This document shows positions 11,092 through 22,984 of a stretch of DNA of 64,000 nt, piece by piece (within the stretch, counting starts at the first letter, position 1; each line of letters starts with the position of its first letter). Both the position numbers and the translations under genes were made by a program. Source of the stretch: Panopea generosa (Eukaryota; Mollusca; Bivalvia; Adapedonta; Hiatellidae); assembly GCA_029582155.1 (NCBI GenBank), contig CM055899.1, positions 83,918,056 to 83,982,055 of the forward strand. Direction: 5' to 3'. The notes under the pieces are model-generated. The model was not told the origin of the DNA, searched no databases, and saw nothing but the letters and a program-made list of their open reading frames with translations.

Positions 11092-14000
11092 GTAAGTAGA
11101 CGTATTTTCACGTATGTATATTTTTATATAAATACTTAAAGGTATAAATTGGACATAAACAAATATCACATTTTTTTATCTTTGGGATCTCGAGCACTGG
11201 TCAACCTTCTAGTATCCAAGGAAAGAGTGGTTAGGTTTGCTGATCGTTTGTCAGCCTTCGATGACATAACAATGAATGTTAATATGCATACCTTTTATCA
11301 GGCATTAACGGACATAACAAAGGGTTTTTTAGTAGTTTACTTGGAAGGTGGAGATATAATATTTTAATCGGATTACATCCAAGCTATTGCGGTTGAAACC
11401 TATATATACAAATACAAATGGATAAATGAAACACTGCTTTTATTATAAAGTGTATTAGGTTTTGATATGAAAATACTCTAATGCCTTGGTAGTGTCTCGC
11501 TTAGTTGCGTTCGTTTTCAAACGCACATAATTAGCTTTGCATGATAGGGCGCTAACCTCGTAGTCTCTACATGACATTCCTACTCTGTGGTAGTAGTATC
11601 TACATGACATCCCTACTCTGTGGTAGTAGTATCTACATGACATTCCTACTCTGTGGTAGTAGTCTCTACATGACATCTATACTCTGTGGTAGTAGTCTCT
11701 ACATGACATCTATACTCTGTGGTAGTAGTATCTACATGACATTCCTACTCTGTGGTAGTAGTATCTACATGACATTCCTACTCTGTGGTAGTAGTCTCTA
11801 CATGACATCCCTACTCTGTGGTAGTAGTATCTACATGACATTCCTACTCTGTGGTAGTAGTATCTACATGACATTCCTACTCTGTGGTAGTAGTATCTAC
11901 ATGACATCCCTACTCTGTGGTAGTAGTATCTACATGACATTCCTACTCTGTGGTAGTAGTCTCTACATGACATTCCTACTCTGTGGTAGTAGTCTCTACA
12001 TGACATTCCTACTCTGTGGTAGTAGTCTCTACATGACATCTATACTCTGTGGTAGTAGTCTCTACATGACATCTATACTCTGTGGTAGTAGTCTCTACAT
12101 GACATCTATACTCTGTGGTAGTAGTCTCTACATGACATCCCTACTCTGTGGTAGTAGTCTCTACATGACATTCCTACTCTGTGGTAGTAGTCTCTACATG
12201 ACATTCCTACTCTGTGGTAGTAGTCTCTACATGACATTCCTACTCTGTGGTAGTAGTCTCTACATGACATTCCTACTCTGTGGTAGTAGTCTCTACATGA
12301 CATTCCTACTCTGTGGTAGTAGTCTCTACATGACATCTATACTCTGTGGTAGTAGTCTCTACATGACATCTATACTCTGTGGTAGTAGTCTCTACATGAC
12401 ATCTATACTCTGTGGTAGTAGTCTCTACATGACATCTATACTCTGTGGTAGTAGTCTCTACATGACATCCCTACTCTGTGGTAGTAGTCTCTACATGACA
12501 TTCCTACTCTGTGGTAGTAGTCTCTACATGACATCCCTACTCTGTGGTAGTAGTATCTACATGACATTCCTACTCTGTGGTAGTAGTCTCTACATGACAT
12601 TCCTACTCTGTGGTAGTAGTCTCTACATGACATTCCTACTCTGTGGTAGTAGTCTCTACATGACATCTATACTCTGTGGTAGTAGTCTCTACATGACATC
12701 TATACTCTGTGGTAGTAGTCTCTACATGACATCTATACTCTGTGGTAGTAGTCTCTACATGACATTCCTACTCTGTGGTAGTAGTCTCTACATGACATCT
12801 ATACTCTGTGGTAGTAGTCTCTACATGACATTCCTACTCTGTGGTAGTAGTCTCTACATGACATCCATACTCTGTGGTAGTAGTCTCTACATGACATCTA
12901 TACTCTGTGGTAGTAGTCTCTACATGACATCCCTACTCTGTGGTAGTAGTATCTACATGACATTCCTACTCTGTGGTAGTAGTCTCTACATGACATCCAT
13001 ACTCTGTGGTAGTAGTCTCTACATGACATCCCTACTCTGTCTCTACATGACATCCATACTCTGTGGTAGTAGTCTCTACATGACATCCCTACTCTGTCTC
13101 TACATGACATCCCTACTCTGTGGTAGTAGTCTCTACATGACATCCATACTCTGTGGTAGTAGTCTCTACATGACATCCCTACTCTTTCTCTTGTTGTATT
13201 GAATACGAGACGAATTTTATTATCAGAGGGTCCTCCAACATACGCGTGTGTGATGTTAACACTTTTGATGTGAATTTGAAGAAAAGTAAAATGCTGTTTT
13301 TCAAAGCCATGACACTGTCATGAGGTGTTGTTACTGTGCCGTTCGATGGAAAACAATTACTAAGAACGACACTTAGTTTTACTTTCTTCATAAAACAGAA
13401 AGCAGTAAATAATCTTTTCAACGAAGCCAAAAGTTGACAACAAATTCAAAATGCACAGATTGGAATCTATCTGCATCATTGTGCAGTGTGTCTTGAGTTG
13501 GCTTTTCTTTAACGCAAATAAAAGAATGATACTACTACTAATAATAATAAAAAAAATAAAAATAACAATATATAACATATTTTCAGATAACTCATTAAAT
13601 TTGGTTAATATAATCATAAGGTCATCAAAAATACATATACACGCTGAAACATTTTGAAAAGGCACAGTTCTTTTTTTTTTTAATTCATTCAAATCTAGCC
13701 AACTCCTCTAATATTCAAAATTGGCAGATACGTCGTTAATTATCCCGTAATGCACGTGGACGGACATCAGCTGTTAGAGTCAATCATTTTGTTAGATATG
13801 CAGGAGCTTGGTCATAAAATTATTTATACATAAGTACTGCCTTTTGAAATTTAAGCTTAGTGAATAATACTGTAGAATAACTATCGTATATTTATCAAGA
13901 ATAAGTCAAGCAGGTCCTTTTTGAAATCTTACAATATTTTCTTTAAGTGAAACATTACAGTTTCCCGAAATGACAACAGTAATCTAAATGGGGCTAAATA

Positions 14001-17000
14001 TAATCATTAACAAAGTTTACGCATTCGTACAAAGAGGAATACTTTGATGGAGATAGAAGATAAAGTAATGAATTACATTTTTTATAACATGATCGACTTG
14101 GGCTGCCGAGATTATCAATCACAACTCTAAGTAATGTTCCACGTGTACTTATGTTAATAGCTTCATCATAGTAATGAATTAGGTGAGAGTCATAACATAT
14201 GCGGTTAACTTTGCTTGAGGAAGAACTATACATTACTTTAGATTTCACTGCATTGATAGACATTCAATTATCTACCCACCATGTGTAAACATTATAAAGA
14301 TCCGCTGTTAAGCATTTAATACCATTATGAAATATTTAAAACTAAGAGCGTAGTATTGTCTGAAGACAAACAAACGACAGTATTTTGCACCGCTTATGGC
14401 AAGTCATATATAAATATTAAAAATGATAGGGTCATAAGACGTAGCCCTGAGGTACACCGTTTTTTACTATGCTAATCGCTGAAGTTATACCAGAAACTTG
14501 AGTGTAATGAGTTCCATTTTCTAAATAAGACGAAAACAGCTTTGAATCTGTGATTGATTAATTAAATGATTGATTGATTAATTGAATATTTAGCGTGATT
14601 TTTATGCCACCGAGGGCAGACAGACGATCAATTAACCTAACCATTGTTTCCTGGGATCCTGAAAGGTTAACCAGTGCTCGAGCACACCCCATCTCCGCAA
14701 GTAACTGATAACTTTCTCACTTGAATAAGTGGTGACAGACGAATGATAATGAAACACAATGTCGTATATCAATAGTCACGAAGACTGTTACCGGGCGGGG
14801 GATTCGAACTCACGACCCCTGGATTGATAGTCAAACTGAGCTAGACGGGTTAGGCCAAACAGCTTTGAAAACGGCCCCTGTATTTTGATAAAAATGTATA
14901 TAAATACAACGTTAAGTTATTAAATATGTGAATTGTGGGGTTCGACCATACGTTTTTAGATATGTTATTTGTGGGGTTCCACCATACATTATTAGATCTG
15001 TGACTTGTGGGGCTCGACCATACGTTATTAGGTCTGTGATGTGTGGGGTTCGACCGTATGTTATTAGATCTAAAACTTGTGGGGTTCGACCATACGCTAT
15101 TAGATCTGTGACTTGTTGAGTTCGACCATACGTTATTAAATCTGTTATTTGTGGGGTTCCACCATACATTATTAGATCTGTGACGTGCTGGGTTCGACCA
15201 TACGTTATTAGGTCTGTGATTTGTGGGATTCGACCATATGTTATTAGATCTGAAACTTGCGGGGTTCGACCATACGCTGTTAGATCTGTGACTTGTTGAG
15301 TTCGACCATACGCAATAAAATCTATGACTTGTGGGATTCGACCATACGTTATTAAATATGTGACTTGTGGGGTTCCACCATACATTATTAGATCTGTGAC
15401 TTGCTGGGTTCGACCATACGTTATTAGGTCTGTGATTTGTGGGGTTCGACCATATATCATTAGATATGTGACTTGTGGGGTTCGACCTTACGCTGTTAGA
15501 TCTGTGACTTGATGAGTTCGACCATACGCAATTAAATCTGTGACTTGCGGGATTCGACCATACGTTATTAAATCTGTGACTTGCGGGATTCGACCATACG
15601 TTAGTAAGTCTGTGACTTGCGGGATTCGACCATACGTTATTAAATCTGTGACTTGCGGGGTTCGACCATATGTTATTAGATCTTTGTCTTGTGTGGTTCG
15701 ACCATATGTTATTACATCTGTGACATGTGGGGTTGGACCATACGCTAATAGAACTGTGACTTATGGGGTCCGACCATACGTTATTAGATATGTGACGTGT
15801 AGGGTTCCATCATACGTTATTAGGTCCGTCACTTGTGGGGTTCGACCATACGTTATTATATCTGTGACTAATGGGGTTTGGCCATACGTTATTAGATCTG
15901 TGACTTGTGGATTTCGACCATACGTTATAAGATCTGTGAATTGTGGGGTTATTGAAAGTGCTGTACTTTTGTTAATAATTAATTCTCAGCCATGTAATTT
16001 ATACAAAGTATTGATCTGGTATTCAATTTTGTACCTGGCTTAAAGTGAACGATGTATGTTGGATATATTTTAATATATTCTAAAAACATGTGACACTTCA
16101 GTGTATACGATGCACTGGTCAATTAAAGGGAAACCTTTTTATTCCCACAGTTTCACATTGGTTTCAGTATGCCTATGGTAATATGGCGCACGGCGTATAT
16201 GGTTTCCATTACAATTTAATTTCACGCTTTACAAATGTGCAATAATTAGTCATTTAATGTACCACACTGATGCATGTATAAAATTTAAAAATGTGTGTTT
16301 CAGCATGCCTGTCTATAGTATGTTACAACATGACTGACGGGGTATATGAGCGTAACTGTAGAGCTTATACACGATGTATAGACGGCGAGGAAGAAATTAT
16401 AAACTGTGAGGTAGGGGACGCATACAACACACAAACTCAGAAATGCGAAAGGTTCGTAGATGTGTTTATACTTTTCAGTAGACGGAAACTTTCTTTTATT
16501 CAAGCAAAAAATGGCACATGAGCAAAATGCATTTGTACAATAACATAATTACATGGTACCATAGTAAACATGTACATTCAACTTGAATGTTTTCTTCAAA
16601 AGGGAAGCGTTGTTATACTCAAGACAAATCAAAACGCAAAACATGATTTGTTTTAAACTTATTTATTTTACTTCGATTGTGAAACAAGTTCTTACAACTT
16701 AGACAAATCACGCTCGAAGTCTTCCTGGGTAGTACCAGTACAAAGCATATGCGGAAAAAGTGCCTTGCTTAAGGACACCACACATAGCCGTAGCGGAGGA
16801 TCGAACCAACGACCCTCCGATCATGGGTTCGGTGCTCTACCACTGGACCACGCGCTAAGACATATGAAACTCTACATATTAAGCAAGAGTAAATATATCC
16901 AAATCAAACCATCATCCTTGTCTGTTGATGTTTTTGGTTGTTTACTTGATGTGTTACCGAATAATTTGGTAACTCCTGCATTGTTATACCATTTTGCATT

Positions 17001-20000
17001 TCTAAGTAAGTCCTCTCTAAACCATGTGTTGCGTTTTCATTTGTAACAGTATGAATTAGGGCGGTTTGGTTTGATTATTTAAGATAATAAACATATTAAT
17101 AAAATAGATTAAAAGTTACATTTAGAACGGAAGACCAATCTACGAATATAAAATGAAAACGAAAAACAATGCAAAATATTGCTTAACAAGACGTTTTTAA
17201 TTAATACAAATCGTATTTTACACCACACATCTGAACTTTTGCTCGTACAGATGTTAAATCAATTTAATACATTACAAATATCAATATATCGATAATGAAC
17301 AAACTGTGTTAACTATTACAACTCATGACTTGTATTTTTGTTTAATTTCTAGTAAATGGGATGTGCCGCCACCTTGCGGTACATATCGGGACTGTGCAGA
17401 TAAAAAAGACGGCTTTTATCCCGATCTAGAAACAAAGTGTACCTCCTACTACACGTGCAGTAATGGGATTTTCTTCGGACATTCCTTATGTCCCGGAGGT
17501 AGGTCGATAGCTTAAGCATAACACTGTATTACTTGTTGAAAACTCGTGTATAGAGTGGTTGGTCTGTTATCTAAAATATTAGCTGGCTCACACACTAGTA
17601 CTTCACATTAATGCAACTCGGGTCCGTATCGTTCTCGTTAACTGTATGAAAAAAAATGGAATTACATTCGACTATACCGTTTTAACTCATTTTTTTTTCG
17701 TAACCTCTCTATCATATTACAAAATCACTTAAGTGTCTGTATTTGAAAATTAGGTCCACCCCTAAAGCGTCACACCAGTAACTGTGCTTGACTAACGATT
17801 CAAAAGTGTTTGTCAACCTTGTAGAGCATTATGTACCAAATGTGCAGATACACAATCGTTCACTTTATTGCAGTGATAAATGTTATACACATTAAACAAT
17901 GAAAGCGTGATTTGAACAATTTTTCTGCCCTTCAAACTGATAAATGTTATTATCGACAGGATTGTACAGCAAATAAAAGAACGTGAAACTTTGCTACATA
18001 CTAGACTTATTTATAATTGTCTATTATTTCTATCAAATACAACAGCTGTCATAGTGGGAAGAATACCGCACTCTCATTGTTTCGTACCTTTGCAAACATA
18101 CGTGTCATACTCGTCACACTAGTTAATGTTAAAATAACTGTGTATATTACACTTTAACGTAATACACATAGTATATGTTATTTTGATATAAACAACTCAA
18201 ATGAAAACTAATATATTATATTGAATATGGTACGACATTTTTATACTCGGTATAATACAATTACTTGGTAATATAATACTTAAATTCTGATTTAAAAGTA
18301 TATAATTGTCATGAAGTGTACACTTTAGTATTGCCATAAAATTCTAAACAATATCAGTTACCGTTCTTTCCATAACACGAAATCCCTTGAGGCATTTAAA
18401 TAGTGTAACACTGAAATTAAAATACCTTTAGACACTTAAATAGTTGCAATGATTCACTAATGATAACACGACATACTGAAAGACACTAAAATACAACAAC
18501 TCTTTGGCAGCGTATACGTATTAACATTTTTCAGAAACCATGACAACAAGAACGATAACGAACACATACTGCCATATGCATCCTTACCTCAAACGTAAAC
18601 CTTACAGATAACACAAAACTGTAAGCAGCTAGCAGCTAAACCAATGTAATTAGCAGAATACAGAATAGTTTATCTTTTATTTAAGGATATTACATAGCTT
18701 GTCATCGCAAATAATCACATATCAATACGTCAATACATGTGTATGCATAGAAAAACAAAACATGAACATTCAAATACAGGTTATATAAACGAGAATGAAA
18801 ATGACAATTAAACGATCAAGTCACAGTATTTTATTTTAATGTCCTTTCTTGAGATGCTTTTATTATATATTTTGCTAGGTTGTTTAAGATTCTTACTTAA
18901 TTACAGTTCAGCAACTGGATTAATTTAAAAATAACTTGGATTTTTATAATGATATTTTGGTACAAATAATCCCATTAAGACTGAATACCAAGACGTATTA
19001 TGATAAAGTGGAACTCATCCTCAGTATCTTAACTGTTGCAAACAAAACAGTTTCTATCTTGCCGTGGTTCTATGTCGACTTTTTTGAATTTACAGTCCAT
19101 GTGAATAGAATCACATTTTAGTAACTGCCACTATGTGCTTATCATTGACAAGTTTTATCAAATAACCAGCTATGACAAACGATAGTTCAAGTTCTCTTAA
19201 TAACGTAAATGAGCTGAGAGATTTATTACAATTACGATTATAAATATTTGTAAAACTCGTGAATCTTTACAAACACAACAGAGCAGCTGAGCACGTGATA
19301 GTGGGCTGTTTTTAACGATCCTTTGCAGCGTTTTCTGCAATATATTCACTCATTCCCGTGGTCCAGAACCCATTTGTCAAAAGCTCTCTTCACGTCCTTT
19401 TTTACTGTGTATTTTGTTATGTTTGCACCAACTGTAGAATCAATGACATTACTTAAGGCTTGCCATACAATTCTTTATATATAAACATAACGATTAAGTC
19501 GGATAATATGAGATAGCTGCTAGTCCCCAGTTAATCCTGTTATCTTAGGTTTAGTGACGTGGTCTATATATAATATAACAAAGTTAAATGTGGTATTAAC
19601 TGTAACCACTCTTTTTGTATTGCTATGAGACGGACATTTGCCGAATATGCCGATGTTGCCAATGCCTTATTTTGGATGGTTTGTGTTCCAATCTCCATCT
19701 AGGATTCGTTTTGCTAATTGGTGACGGTCTGTTGTTTATTTTGATTATCGCCATCAACAAACTCTGAAAGCTGAGTTTCCCGTTATAACAACTTCCTAAA
19801 TTATCCCACCGTACTTCTTCTCTAACTCACAATTTCTTAAGTGACACGATACTTTCTACCAGACGTTTTTGTTCTTCTCTGTTTCTTATCTGTTTTTATC
19901 ATATTTCAGATTTGGTGTACAACATCAACCAGCAAGTGTGTGACTATACCTACTCCGCCCCACCCCCTTGTGGTACCAACAAAACAGATGCAGATGTCGG

Positions 20001-20016
20001 CAATCTATATAACTAG
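11043..20016 (+). CDS. Gene B: secreted two-domain chitin-binding (CBM14) protein, 149 aa
   Basis: Four exons (11043-11091, 16304-16451, 17353-17498, 19910-20016) join to exactly 450 nt, 149 codons plus TAG. Donors are GTAAGT, GTTCGT and GTAGGT; acceptors are TTTCAG, TTCTAG and TTTCAG; intron phases are 1, 2, 1. The product has a signal peptide (residues 1 to about 20) and two CBM14 domains. Domain 1 cysteines are at 23, 35, 41, 51, 64, 74 (spacing 11-5-9-12-9); domain 2 cysteines are at 80, 95, 101, 112, 125, 135 (14-5-10-12-9). Aromatic residues expected at the chitin face are present (Y38, Y98, Y99). Two extra cysteines (14, 18) lie in or near the signal peptide. A possible N-glycosylation site NKT is at 138. 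Each domain ends in PPPCG. CBM14 binds chitin outside the cell; the tissue is unknown. Confidence 0.88.
11187..11272 (+). mobile_element. SINE family S3, truncated body fragment
   Basis: CTCGAGCACTGGTCAACCTT and the following GTGGTTAGGTTTGCTGATCG match the reverse complement of the S3 body seen at 14.6, 31.7, 38.0 and 39.2 kb. The tRNA head is missing. This copy is in the opposite orientation to the others. Confidence 0.6.
11561..13190. repeat. 33-bp minisatellite, ~49 units, in gene B intron 1
   Basis: The unit begins ATGACATTCCTACTCTGTGG and ends TAGTAGTCTCTAC. It is 33 bp, so one plus-strand frame stays open for 543 codons (11-residue repeat MTFLLCGSSLY). Variants at codons 3-4 (TTC CTA, TCT ATA, TCC CTA, TCC ATA) and at codon 10 (CTC or ATC) come in blocks. 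Near the right end two units carry the same 9-bp deletion. I judge it non-coding: it has no start context, no codon bias, and it sits inside an intron. Confidence 0.97.
13191..13993. other. Gene B intron 1, no feature recognised
   Basis: AT-rich sequence between the 33-bp array and the LINE relic. Overlapping short frames exist on both strands but have no domain or splice support. Confidence 0.5.
13994..14546 (-). pseudogene. Jockey-like LINE reverse-transcriptase relic (interrupted)
   Basis: Reading the minus strand from about 14546 down: SSYLENGTHYTQVSG, then KNGVPQGYVL (RT block B), a frameshift, PIIFNIYI-like residues, CLSSDNTTLLV (a degraded catalytic Y-x-D-D box with D changed to N), then MSINAVKSKVM (the 'N-x-x-KT/SK' RT block) and LLRVVIDNLGS. 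Motif order is correct for a non-LTR reverse transcriptase. The reading continues on the far side of an inserted SINE (14857-14905). It is inactive. Confidence 0.7.
14547..14856 (-). mobile_element. SINE family S3, full copy with 13-bp TSD
   Basis: The tRNA-like head is at the right end on the minus strand (TGAGTTCGAATCCCC B box), and the body contains GGTTAACCAGTGCTCGAGCA as read on the plus strand. The tail toward 14547 is a run of TGAT/TAAT repeats. A perfect target-site duplication AAACAGCTTTGAA flanks it at 14534-14546 and 14857-14869. Confidence 0.88.
14857..14905 (-). pseudogene. Continuation of the interrupted LINE relic
   Basis: On the minus strand this reads IKIQGPFSKLF and joins across the SINE target duplication to the SSYLENG segment at 14546, restoring the RT palm segment upstream of GVPQG. 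Confidence 0.5.
14918..15952. repeat. 36-bp minisatellite in gene B intron 1
   Basis: The unit contains GACTTGTGGGGTTCGACCAT and ACGTTATTAGATCTGT. The period is 36 bp, about 28 units, with many point variants. Several frames stay open on both strands (12-residue repeats such as VTCGVRPYVIRS), which I treat as artefact. Confidence 0.96.
15953..16303. other. End of gene B intron 1
   Basis: Unique sequence running up to a pyrimidine-containing acceptor (GTGTTTCAG) at 16295-16303. Nothing else seen. Confidence 0.5.
16304..16451 (+). CDS. Gene B exon 2 (CBM14 domain 1)
   Basis: The exon is 148 nt between TTTCAG and the donor GTTCGT at 16452. It encodes five cysteines of domain 1 and the D-G-V-Y segment before cysteine 2. 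It enters in phase 1 and leaves in phase 2. It is one codon shorter than exon 2 of genes A and C. Confidence 0.88.
16650..16858 (-). mobile_element. tRNA-derived SINE, family S4, copy 1
   Basis: The minus strand starts with a tRNA-like head (TGGTCCAGTGGTAGAGCACC; B box GGTTCGATCCTCC). The body includes CATATGCTTTGTACTGGTAC and TACCCAGGAAGACTTCGAGC, and the tail is TTTGT/AAATAA-rich. Sister copies lie at 24511-24679 and 38910-39117. It is in intron 2 of gene B. Confidence 0.82.
16859..17352. other. Rest of gene B intron 2
   Basis: AT-rich, no recognisable element. It ends at the acceptor TTTCTAG before 17353. Confidence 0.5.
17353..17498 (+). CDS. Gene B exon 3 (end of domain 1, most of domain 2)
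   Basis: The exon is 146 nt, phase 2 in and phase 1 out. It encodes cysteine 6 of domain 1 (within VPPPCGTY) and cysteines 1-4 of domain 2, including the SYYTCSNG core. It aligns without gaps to exon 3 of gene C, 21 of 48 residues (67-114) identical by hand count. Confidence 0.9.
17499..18834. other. Gene B intron 3, first part
   Basis: Strongly AT-rich unique sequence; no repeat or coding signal recognised. Confidence 0.5.
18835..19100 (-). pseudogene. LINE 3'-end relic
   Basis: On the minus strand, after stops, RNCFVCNS and DTEDEFHFI appear near 19070-19005, the zinc-knuckle-like C-terminus also seen at 62.9 kb (CNSQDLEDEFHFI). LNNLAKYIIKASQ near 18880 parallels LFNLAEYIKYAL there. A possible upstream piece (NITKYTVKKDVKRAFDKW) reads near 19430-19375 on the same strand. 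It lies antisense in intron 3 of gene B. Confidence 0.55.
19480..19909. other. Gene B intron 3, last part
   Basis: No element recognised. It ends with a long pyrimidine-rich tract and the acceptor ATTTCAG. Confidence 0.5.
19910..20016 (+). CDS. Gene B exon 4 (end of domain 2 and stop)
   Basis: The exon is 107 nt beginning in phase 1. It supplies cysteines 5 and 6 of domain 2 (QQVCDY and PPPCGT) and a 14-residue tail ending at TAG 20014-20016. The tail is seven residues longer than that of gene C and unrelated to it. Confidence 0.85.
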
Positions 20017-20572
20017 TGGCTCATTATAATGTCTACACCGAAACTCAAGCGCGTAAAACACGTGTTTCATAATTTCGGTAGTTTATATTTACTGAACCGA
20101 ACAGTTAACCCGCCACTTTGTATTTGCGAAATCTTCGTCAAAATTGAATAGCGTTATAGTTATATAACGACAACTACAAAGTGTCTTATACAGACTTGGT
20201 TATTGTTTTTCTAATTGTTCCTTCTTACTCAAGCCCAAATTTCAAGGAAATTGCTTTGATATGTTTTGAGAAAATACATGTCAGGTGGTTAATTATATAA
20301 ACTGTCAGGTGGCGGTTTAGCTGTTCCGTTTAGTATGCGCGCACATAGACAGTTAAAAACCATTTATCAACATCGACTTCATTCAGAACTACACATGTGA
20401 TTAAAATACAATTAGGAATTTATTTTTTATTGAACACGCGTTCTGATAGTATTTGTCATATATACAAGAGAATCATTCACACTTGTGCATCCATTTACAC
20501 ATACCCAGATTATTATATGGTTGTTGCACAGCGACCTACAATGTTGAAATATCAATTTATATAGATTTATAC
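20017..20572. other. Gene B 3' flank
   Basis: AT-rich. No perfect AATAAA was seen close by; an ATTAAA lies near 20400. Nothing else recognised. Confidence 0.45.
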
Positions 20573-20975
20573 TACATGGTGTTTCAAAATATATGTAACA
20601 GTTTCGTGGGTTTATAATTTGCATAATTTATGCAATTGTAAAAGCAGAAAACACCATTTTAAAGAGGACATTTCAAATGTTTCTTACATAAGCAATATGT
20701 CAATTTTGCTTGAAAAATGAGATGTCGGTCAGAAATTTCATAAAAATAATTTTCAGATGATGTTTTCCAAGTGACGTCCTTTTTGATCAATAACGACGTC
20801 ACATCGTTATCCAAAATTCTATATCATTACTGTACAAGTTTTAGCTGATACTGTTTGGAATTCTCTCTTGTTTGATGCTTTCAACTATTCCACACATGTT
20901 AGTTAGCATTTATACACCCTGTCTTTAAGATAACCCTACAGAAATAAACCAAACGGATTGAGGTCAGGGAAATGT
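20573..20975 (-). pseudogene. Mariner-like (IS630/Tc1 superfamily) transposase 3' relic
   Basis: On the minus strand from about 20972: PDLNPFGLFL, a stop where family members usually have W, then GYLKDRVY. After further decay there are a CDVVIDQKG-like segment and HLENI near 20760. This is the end of a DDE_3 transposase (PDLxPxDFxLWGYLKD ... GxHLE). The left end, ATGGTGTTTCAAAATATATG at about 20576, looks like a mariner terminal repeat. Catalytic upstream parts are gone. Confidence 0.72.
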
Positions 20976-21516
20976 AATTACAACATATCTATTAGAAACA
21001 GTTTTGTTTCCCGAAATGACACTGGTGGAATCTAGATGAACTTAGTAAACACACCAAGTATAACAATGTTGTATAAAGAGGATCAACAACCAATAAATTC
21101 ATCAATACGTTCGTTATTCTACACACACATTTACTTGTAACAAATGCCTTTTCGAAGAAGAAGAACGCTTTGTTAACTTAAACTGCTACAGTTTCTCATT
21201 ACAAAACATATATGTGCAACAAATATATATGTAAGTTATCAGAATATAAATAGCATACACTTTATGATTATAGTATTAAGTATTTAATTAAATGTATTAG
21301 AATAGTACTGAGGATGAACCTCAAAATATGAGATGTCAATGTAAATGTGTAATAAAGTATTTCCTTGTTTCTGGGGAAAATATATGTCGTTTTATTGCAT
21401 ATGTATAGTATTAGTAATGCTTCGACTAATAGAAAAAGCTTCCACAATAAATTTACACATTTGTTATCATCAAAAACCTCATACATGGTCACAAATTGCA
21501 TAATTACTGTATACTT
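20976..21516. other. No feature recognised
   Basis: AT-rich intergenic DNA. An 84-codon minus-strand frame at 21268-21522 is hydrophobic but has no start context or family resemblance. Confidence 0.45.
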
Positions 21517-21925
21517 GACCATATAGTGTAACGCAATACGACACTGCGAGGACGACCATATAGTGTAACGCTATACGACACTGCGAGGACGACCATATAG
21601 TGTAACGCTATACGACACTGCGGGGACGACCATATAGTGTAACGCTATACGACACTGCGAGGACGACCATATAGTGTAACGCTATACGACACTTCGATGA
21701 CGACCATATAGTGTAACGCAATACGACACTGCGAGGACGACCATATAGTGTAACGCTATACGACACTGCGATGACGGCCATATAGTGTAACGCTATACGA
21801 CACTGCGAGGACGACCATATAGTGTAACGCAATACGACACTGCAAGGACGACCATATAGTGTAACGCTATACGACACTGCGAGGACGACCATATAGTGTA
21901 ACGCTATACGACACTGCGATGACGA
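21517..21925. repeat. 37-bp minisatellite, ~11 units
   Basis: The unit starts GACCATATAGTGTAACGCTA and continues TACGACACTGCGAGGAC. It is highly homogeneous (variants GCAATACG, GCGATGACG, CGGGG). Because 37 is not a multiple of three, the translation repeats every 37 residues across all three frames, confirming that the open minus frame is an artefact. Confidence 0.97.
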
Positions 21926-22984
21926 ACTTTACAATAGGCATTTATATATATTTCATAAAAAATATATTAAATAATATACGAAAACATTTTATTTTAAGAC
22001 AAGCAAATATGATGATTACATATTCGGAGATAAAAAAAGTCTTGTTTAGGGCATGTTCAGTGGTAATCCCTAATATTAATTAATTACATGGATCAGAACA
22101 ATGTTTGGAACACCCACTGGCTTAATTATAAAACCAGTCTAAATACCAGGTTAGATCAAACAAACACGTGGCAATATTGATGGAATATTGGTCAATGTTT
22201 CATTAGTAAAATCGGAATTTAAGAAAAAATAAATTAATCATGGTAATTCATACTTATTATGAAAAGAGGGGGAATTAAATTACAAAAAAAAATTAATAAA
22301 CTTTTATCAATATAATTCATAATTTGTTTGGCAGAGACTGGACATGGCTGATTTTTAAGTATTCATGAATGTATCCAAGAGTATTCATAATAATTAAGTT
22401 TTAATAACAATTGACTGCATATCAATAACAACTTTTTTATTTTATATATTGCGAACTGTTTTAAATGATTCATGAAAACATTCTGCACAAATTTGTCTTT
22501 ATATCCTTTGTTATTCATAAAGGATATATATCATTCCTTGTTAATACTGGAAAAAAATCTATAATATAATATATACATTTTGTATGTATTGGGTTTACAT
22601 TTTTTATATACATATTTATTTATTTATAAACATAGTCTTTTAAATATAAAAATCTATTTATATGTGATTTTTAAGATCTCTTAAGATATCTTTATTACTT
22701 CCACTGAAGGGAGAGCGACATGTTATAATACAAAGCATATACAAACATAAACAGAACTGAAAGTTCACATATATACACACACATACATATTAATTGCATG
22801 TATATCTATACACTTTTTCAATAACTAGCTGTACCCTGTAACTGAGTCTTGACGAGAAGAAACACAATACTTAAACTCGGAACAACCTCAACTTATCAAT
22901 TTATTTTAACCTATCAATTTTGATTGGTTTGTGACCTAGTGCCCACAAATCCTTGTGGAGCAGATAATCTCTGCCTGTATTGTG
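21926..22984. other. AT-rich spacer
   Basis: Very AT-rich, with short TA-rich stretches near 22560-22660. No gene or mobile element recognised. Confidence 0.5.

Noticed and set aside
11571..13202. 543-codon open frame
   Set aside because: It is the 33-bp minisatellite read in one frame, lies inside intron 1 of gene B, and overlapping minus-strand frames are open as well.
19375..19470. Matrix-metalloproteinase-like reading NITKYTVKKDVKRAFDKW on the minus strand
   Set aside because: No zinc-binding motif follows, and a LINE-type C-terminal motif lies about 300 bp further along the same strand, so a LINE remnant is the simpler reading.
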